From contig CANRHT010000287.1 of NCBI GenBank assembly GCA_947630465.1, positions 1 through 9,958 on the forward strand: a stretch of DNA of 9,958 nt, read 5' to 3'. Below the pieces are notes generated by a model, which saw only the letters and a list, made by a program, of their open reading frames with translations, was not told the DNA's origin and ran no database searches. A program made the translations under genes and the position numbers. This stretch comes from an uncultured Pseudomonadaceae bacterium. GTDB lineage: Bacteria > Pseudomonadota > Gammaproteobacteria > Pseudomonadales > Pseudomonadaceae. Positions 7,192 to 9,958 of this stretch are shown here, one piece after another; position 1 is the first letter of the stretch; each line of letters begins with the position of its first letter.

Positions 7192-9111
7192 ATGTTGCAT
7201 TTTATATCTCGCGTTTGTCATGCGGTTGACCGTACTCTAGACCCTCTCTATAACCGATGGGCTTGGCTACGGCGTTCACGTCTCCGAGTCGGGCATTGGA
7301 AACATACTACAAAACAGAAAATCCATGATCGCTGTTATGCCGAGTCCAATTTGCCTGCGTTACAGGCGTTAGCGCAGCGTCGCTTTGATGAAAGCGCCTG
7401 TGCGACGGCACAGTTGGCTGCGCCGCCTGCGCAATGGCCGATGATTGATGTGTCGATCGTGATGTATAACAGCGAGCGCTGGCTCGTGCCTTTTTTGACG
7501 TCCTTACGCCAACAAGCCTATCCTTTGGATCGCTTGCATTTGTGCTTTGTGGATCACGGCTCTACCGATCAAACGGTTAGTCTGACCCAGCAGTTGTTGG
7601 CGGAACACGGTGCTTTATTCGCCAGTGCCCAACTGATCGAGCAGGATAATTTAGGTTTTGGGGCCGGGCATGATCGTGCGATTCAGGCCGGGAAAAGCCC
7701 GTATTGTTTGGTGACGAATCTGGATTTAGAGTTTGAACCAGATGCGATCGTCAATGCGATGCGTATGGCGTTGTCTGATGCTGACAGCACGGTGGCCTGT
7801 TGGGAGTTCCGTCAGGTTCCCTATGAGCACCCTAAATACTATGACCCAGTGACTCTGGAATGTAATTGGTCATCACATGCGTGTATTTTATTGCGTCGTG
7901 CGGCCTACGAACAGGTGGGGGGCTACGAGCCGCGTATTTTTATGTACTGCGAGGACGTAGAACTATCCTACCGTTTTCGGTCTTATGGCTATGCCCTAAA
8001 ATACGTACCTAAGGCGGTGGTGCATCATTACACCTACGAATCAGCCGGTCAGGTCAAGCCTGTGCAGTACGCGGGTGGTTTTGTAGGTAATATGTATCTG
8101 CGCCTGCGTTATGGGTCAGGGCATGATGCAAAGCGTGGTTTGTTGCTTTATCTGTTGTTTATGTTGCGCAGCCAGCCTTTTGCCGGTGCGCGTGCTGCAT
8201 TATGGGCAGGTTTTAAAAAGGTAATCGCCAATTGGGGGTACTTTAAAAAGGGCAAAGGCCCTGTTTCTGCGCATTTTGCTTTTTATGGCTTGGATTTTGA
8301 GTTTGCACGCCAAGGCCCGTTTTGGGTATGTGAACCTGTTACTGCCCCAAATCCGCCATTGGTGTCCATTATTACACGTACCTATCAAGGTCGGAGTGCG
8401 CTATTACAGCAAACCATGCGTAGTGTATTGAATCAAACCTACCCCCATATTGAATTGATCGTGGTAGAGGACGGGGGCAATACACAACAAGCCGTAGTCG
8501 AACACATGGCTACGCAGGTGCAGGCTGGTCAGTCTGTGCGCTTTATTGCTAATCCCAAAGAGGGGCGTTCTTCGGCGGGTAATACAGGGCTTGCTGCTGC
8601 CCAAGGTCGTTGGTTAATGTTTTTAGATGATGATGATTTGATTTTTGCAGATCATATCGAAACTTTAGCTCAGGCACTGATAAAAAATACACACTGTAGC
8701 GCGGCCTATGCCCTAGCCCTAGAGGTACAAACGGATATGGCGGCAGATCGACAGAGCTATACCGAGGAACATTTCAATACCCCTCAGACGTTTTTTCAAG
8801 AGTGGGATTACACGGTGCTTGAGCATCATAATTTCATTCCTATCCAAGCCATTTTGTTCCAGCGTGAACGGTACGAAAAGTGGGGTGGTTTTGATGTAGA
8901 GCTAGACCAGCTTGAGGACTGGCATGTGTGGTTGCGTTATGGTTATGGACAGTCATTTTGCTATGTGCCTAAAACCACCTCGTTGTTCCGTTCACCCGCT
9001 AAACTTGATGTCCGTACAGACCGTGCTTTGTTGTTGCACGAAGCCTACCACGAGGCAAAAAATCGGGCACGGCAGTGTATTGAGTCCGCAACGGTTGTGA
9101 ATCCTAAATAG
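7192..9111 (+). CDS. Tandem two-domain GT2 glycosyltransferase (WbbL-like plus second GT2)
   Basis: From ATG 7192 the protein has 639 residues and carries two GT-A (GT2) domains. The first (about 84-290) starts IDVSIVMYNSERWLVPFL and has VDHGSTDQT, the NLDLEFEPD segment in place of the DxD site near 176-184, and FMYCEDVELSYRFR near 250-263 with the ED motif. This pattern is typical of WbbL-like rhamnosyltransferases. The second (about 389-600) has PLVSIITRTYQGRS, VVEDGG, FLDDDDLIF with the metal-binding aspartates at 479-482, and QLEDWHVWLRYG near 573-584. The linker between them (about 290-385) has a hydrophobic stretch that may lie at the membrane. A GTG at 7153 would add MGYRVFSLISVFF but would overlap the upstream gene by 25 bp. 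Neither start has a clear ribosome binding site, so the start is uncertain. Both domains keep their motifs and look active. The protein probably adds two sugars in sequence to the lipid-linked glycan. The sugars are not predictable with confidence. Confidence 0.9.
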   Translation: MLHFISRVCHAVDRTLDPLYNRWAWLRRSRLRVGHWKHTTKQKIHDRCYAESNLPALQALAQRRFDESACATAQLAAPPAQWPMIDVSIVMYNSERWLVPFLTSLRQQAYPLDRLHLCFVDHGSTDQTVSLTQQLLAEHGALFASAQLIEQDNLGFGAGHDRAIQAGKSPYCLVTNLDLEFEPDAIVNAMRMALSDADSTVACWEFRQVPYEHPKYYDPVTLECNWSSHACILLRRAAYEQVGGYEPRIFMYCEDVELSYRFRSYGYALKYVPKAVVHHYTYESAGQVKPVQYAGGFVGNMYLRLRYGSGHDAKRGLLLYLLFMLRSQPFAGARAALWAGFKKVIANWGYFKKGKGPVSAHFAFYGLDFEFARQGPFWVCEPVTAPNPPLVSIITRTYQGRSALLQQTMRSVLNQTYPHIELIVVEDGGNTQQAVVEHMATQVQAGQSVRFIANPKEGRSSAGNTGLAAAQGRWLMFLDDDDLIFADHIETLAQALIKNTHCSAAYALALEVQTDMAADRQSYTEEHFNTPQTFFQEWDYTVLEHHNFIPIQAILFQRERYEKWGGFDVELDQLEDWHVWLRYGYGQSFCYVPKTTSLFRSPAKLDVRTDRALLLHEAYHEAKNRARQCIESATVVNPK

Positions 9112-9118
9112 TCTAATT

Positions 9119-9640
9119 TTATAGTTTTTTTAATTCCGTCTTAAACGCCTGCCCCCGTTCTATGTAGCTATCTGCATTGCGTTGTAGTCCGGCAATGTCT
9201 TCGTCGGTTAGGGTGCGGATGGCTTTGGCGGGGCTGCCAATAATTAACGATCGGGGAGGGAACTGTTTGCCCTCCGTCACCAGAGCGCCTGCCCCGACTA
9301 AGGACTGTTCGCCAATGACGGCCCCATTTAAGACAACCGCCTGTATACCGATGAGGCTGCCGTCACCAATCGTACAGCCATGCAGCATGGCTTGATGCCC
9401 AATGGTGACGTGTTTGCCTACCGTTAATGGAAAGCCTGGATCAGTATGAAACACAGCGCCTTCTTGGGCGTTGCTGCCGTCACCGAGTACGATGGGCTCG
9501 TTGTCGCCGCGTAACACCGCGCCGGGCCAGACGCTGACGTGTTCACCTAGATGTACGTCACCAATGATAACGGCTTCGTTCGCCACATACGCACTGGCGG
9601 CAATATGTGGGGTTTTTTGTTTGAACTGATACAGGGTCAT
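9119..9640 (-). CDS. Gamma carbonic anhydrase-like hexapeptide protein (YrdA/CamH type)
   Basis: The 173-residue protein folds as a left-handed beta helix built from hexapeptide repeats (roughly residues 15-135), as in gamma-class carbonic anhydrases. The three expected zinc ligands are present: His65 in VFHTDPG, His82 in TIGHQ and His87 in LHGC. RGD at 44-46 and NAQEG at 57-61 match the family core. The acidic loop of archaeal Cam is absent, so it belongs with the shorter CamH/YrdA proteins, many of which show little or no measured carbonic anhydrase activity. Trimeric and cytoplasmic by analogy. It begins at ATG 9640, 7 bp after the stop of the upstream DUF1338 gene, which suggests co-transcription. 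It ends 7 bp from the convergent glycosyltransferase gene with no evident terminator hairpin. It is probably a housekeeping neighbour and not part of the polysaccharide cluster. Confidence 0.93.
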   Translation of the reverse strand: MTLYQFKQKTPHIAASAYVANEAVIIGDVHLGEHVSVWPGAVLRGDNEPIVLGDGSNAQEGAVFHTDPGFPLTVGKHVTIGHQAMLHGCTIGDGSLIGIQAVVLNGAVIGEQSLVGAGALVTEGKQFPPRSLIIGSPAKAIRTLTDEDIAGLQRNADSYIERGQAFKTELKKL

Positions 9641-9647
9641 CGCGATT

Positions 9648-9958
9648 TTACAATCCTAATTGGGCCAGACAGCTGGCTAACGAGCGTTCGGACTGTTCTT
9701 GATAGAGAGCTTGCTCGTCAATCACGGTTTGGCCTAAATCACGCTCAAAGAGGTCTTGGTTTGATAACTGAGTGTATTCCGCTGCGCCATTGTCACCCAG
9801 GTTTGATTGGAAAATACCCGCAGCACTAACAGGTAAAAAGTCCTCGTACACGATAGCATCAATACTGACGTCGCCTTGTTCGATCAGTTGTGTGATCGTG
9901 GTGTTGGCGGGAAATTGCCCGGCTTTGGCCATGCCTTGGGCCGTAGGCGTAAAGATAA
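9648..9958 (-). CDS. 2-oxoadipate dioxygenase/decarboxylase family protein (DUF1338, HglS/YdcJ), C-terminal part
   Basis: Only the last 103 residues are in the window; the frame stays open to the right edge, so the N-terminus lies outside. The motif YEDFLPVSAAGIFQSNLG is a signature of the DUF1338 family and matches E. coli YdcJ as I recall it. Family proteins are about 440-470 residues. HglS in Pseudomonas converts 2-oxoadipate to D-2-hydroxyglutarate in lysine catabolism, using Fe(II). The metal-binding residues are in the missing part, so activity cannot be judged. A methionine at 9932 is internal, not a start: the residues before it (FTPTAQG) align with the YRLTPSGE region of YdcJ. The stop TAA at 9648-9650 is 7 bp before the carbonic anhydrase-like gene. 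The exact substrate in this organism is inferred. Confidence 0.88.
   Translation of the reverse strand, partial: IFTPTAQGMAKAGQFPANTTITQLIEQGDVSIDAIVYEDFLPVSAAGIFQSNLGDNGAAEYTQLSNQDLFERDLGQTVIDEQALYQEQSERSLASCLAQLGL

Noticed and set aside
9551..9829. Plus-strand 92-residue ORF spanning the carbonic anhydrase-like and DUF1338 genes.
   Set aside because: It runs antisense to two conserved genes and crosses their junction, which a real gene would not normally do.

Overview
The window looks like part of a cell-surface polysaccharide locus from a Gram-negative proteobacterium, probably beta or gamma class. The evidence is family content only: OafA-type and AlgI/AlgJ-type O-acyltransferases, an RgpF-type rhamnan synthesis protein, a WbbL-like tandem glycosyltransferase, a YrdA-type gamma carbonic anhydrase homologue and a YdcJ/HglS homologue. 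Base composition is mixed: about 50% G+C or above in the plus-strand glycosyltransferases, and clearly more A+T-rich in the algJ-like gene. I cannot name the genus.

Layout. (1) Positions 1-550, plus strand: the possible tail of an unidentified gene, then a short protein matching only the C-terminal half of SapC-family proteins. (2) Positions 540-5046, minus strand: a tight three-gene operon, read leftward as algI-like MBOAT, algJ/algX-like SGNH protein, then an OafA-type acyltransferase with a fused SGNH domain. The gaps are 9 and 25 bp. (3) Positions 5047-5299: a 253-bp divergent intergenic region. It holds an A+T-rich promoter zone and, next to algI, what looks like the degraded start of a second OafA-like gene, possibly preceded by the tail of a second MBOAT-like gene. 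(4) Positions 5300-9111, plus strand: an RgpF-domain protein and a two-domain GT2 glycosyltransferase. (5) Positions 9119-9958, minus strand: a gamma carbonic anhydrase-like protein and the C-terminal end of a DUF1338 (2-oxoadipate dioxygenase/decarboxylase, YdcJ/HglS) gene. These are probably chromosomal metabolic genes flanking the polysaccharide island.

How the genes may work together (inference). The two plus-strand proteins would build a rhamnose-type or related glycan in the cytoplasm. The minus-strand operon would decorate it with O-acyl groups (probably acetyl) at the periplasmic face, by two separate machines: AlgI moving acyl groups across the membrane for the AlgJ-like periplasmic transferase, and OafA carrying the membrane and SGNH parts on one chain. 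No RNA genes, CRISPR arrays, insertion sequences or complete mobile elements were seen. The most unusual observation is the decayed acyltransferase sequence in the divergent intergenic region.
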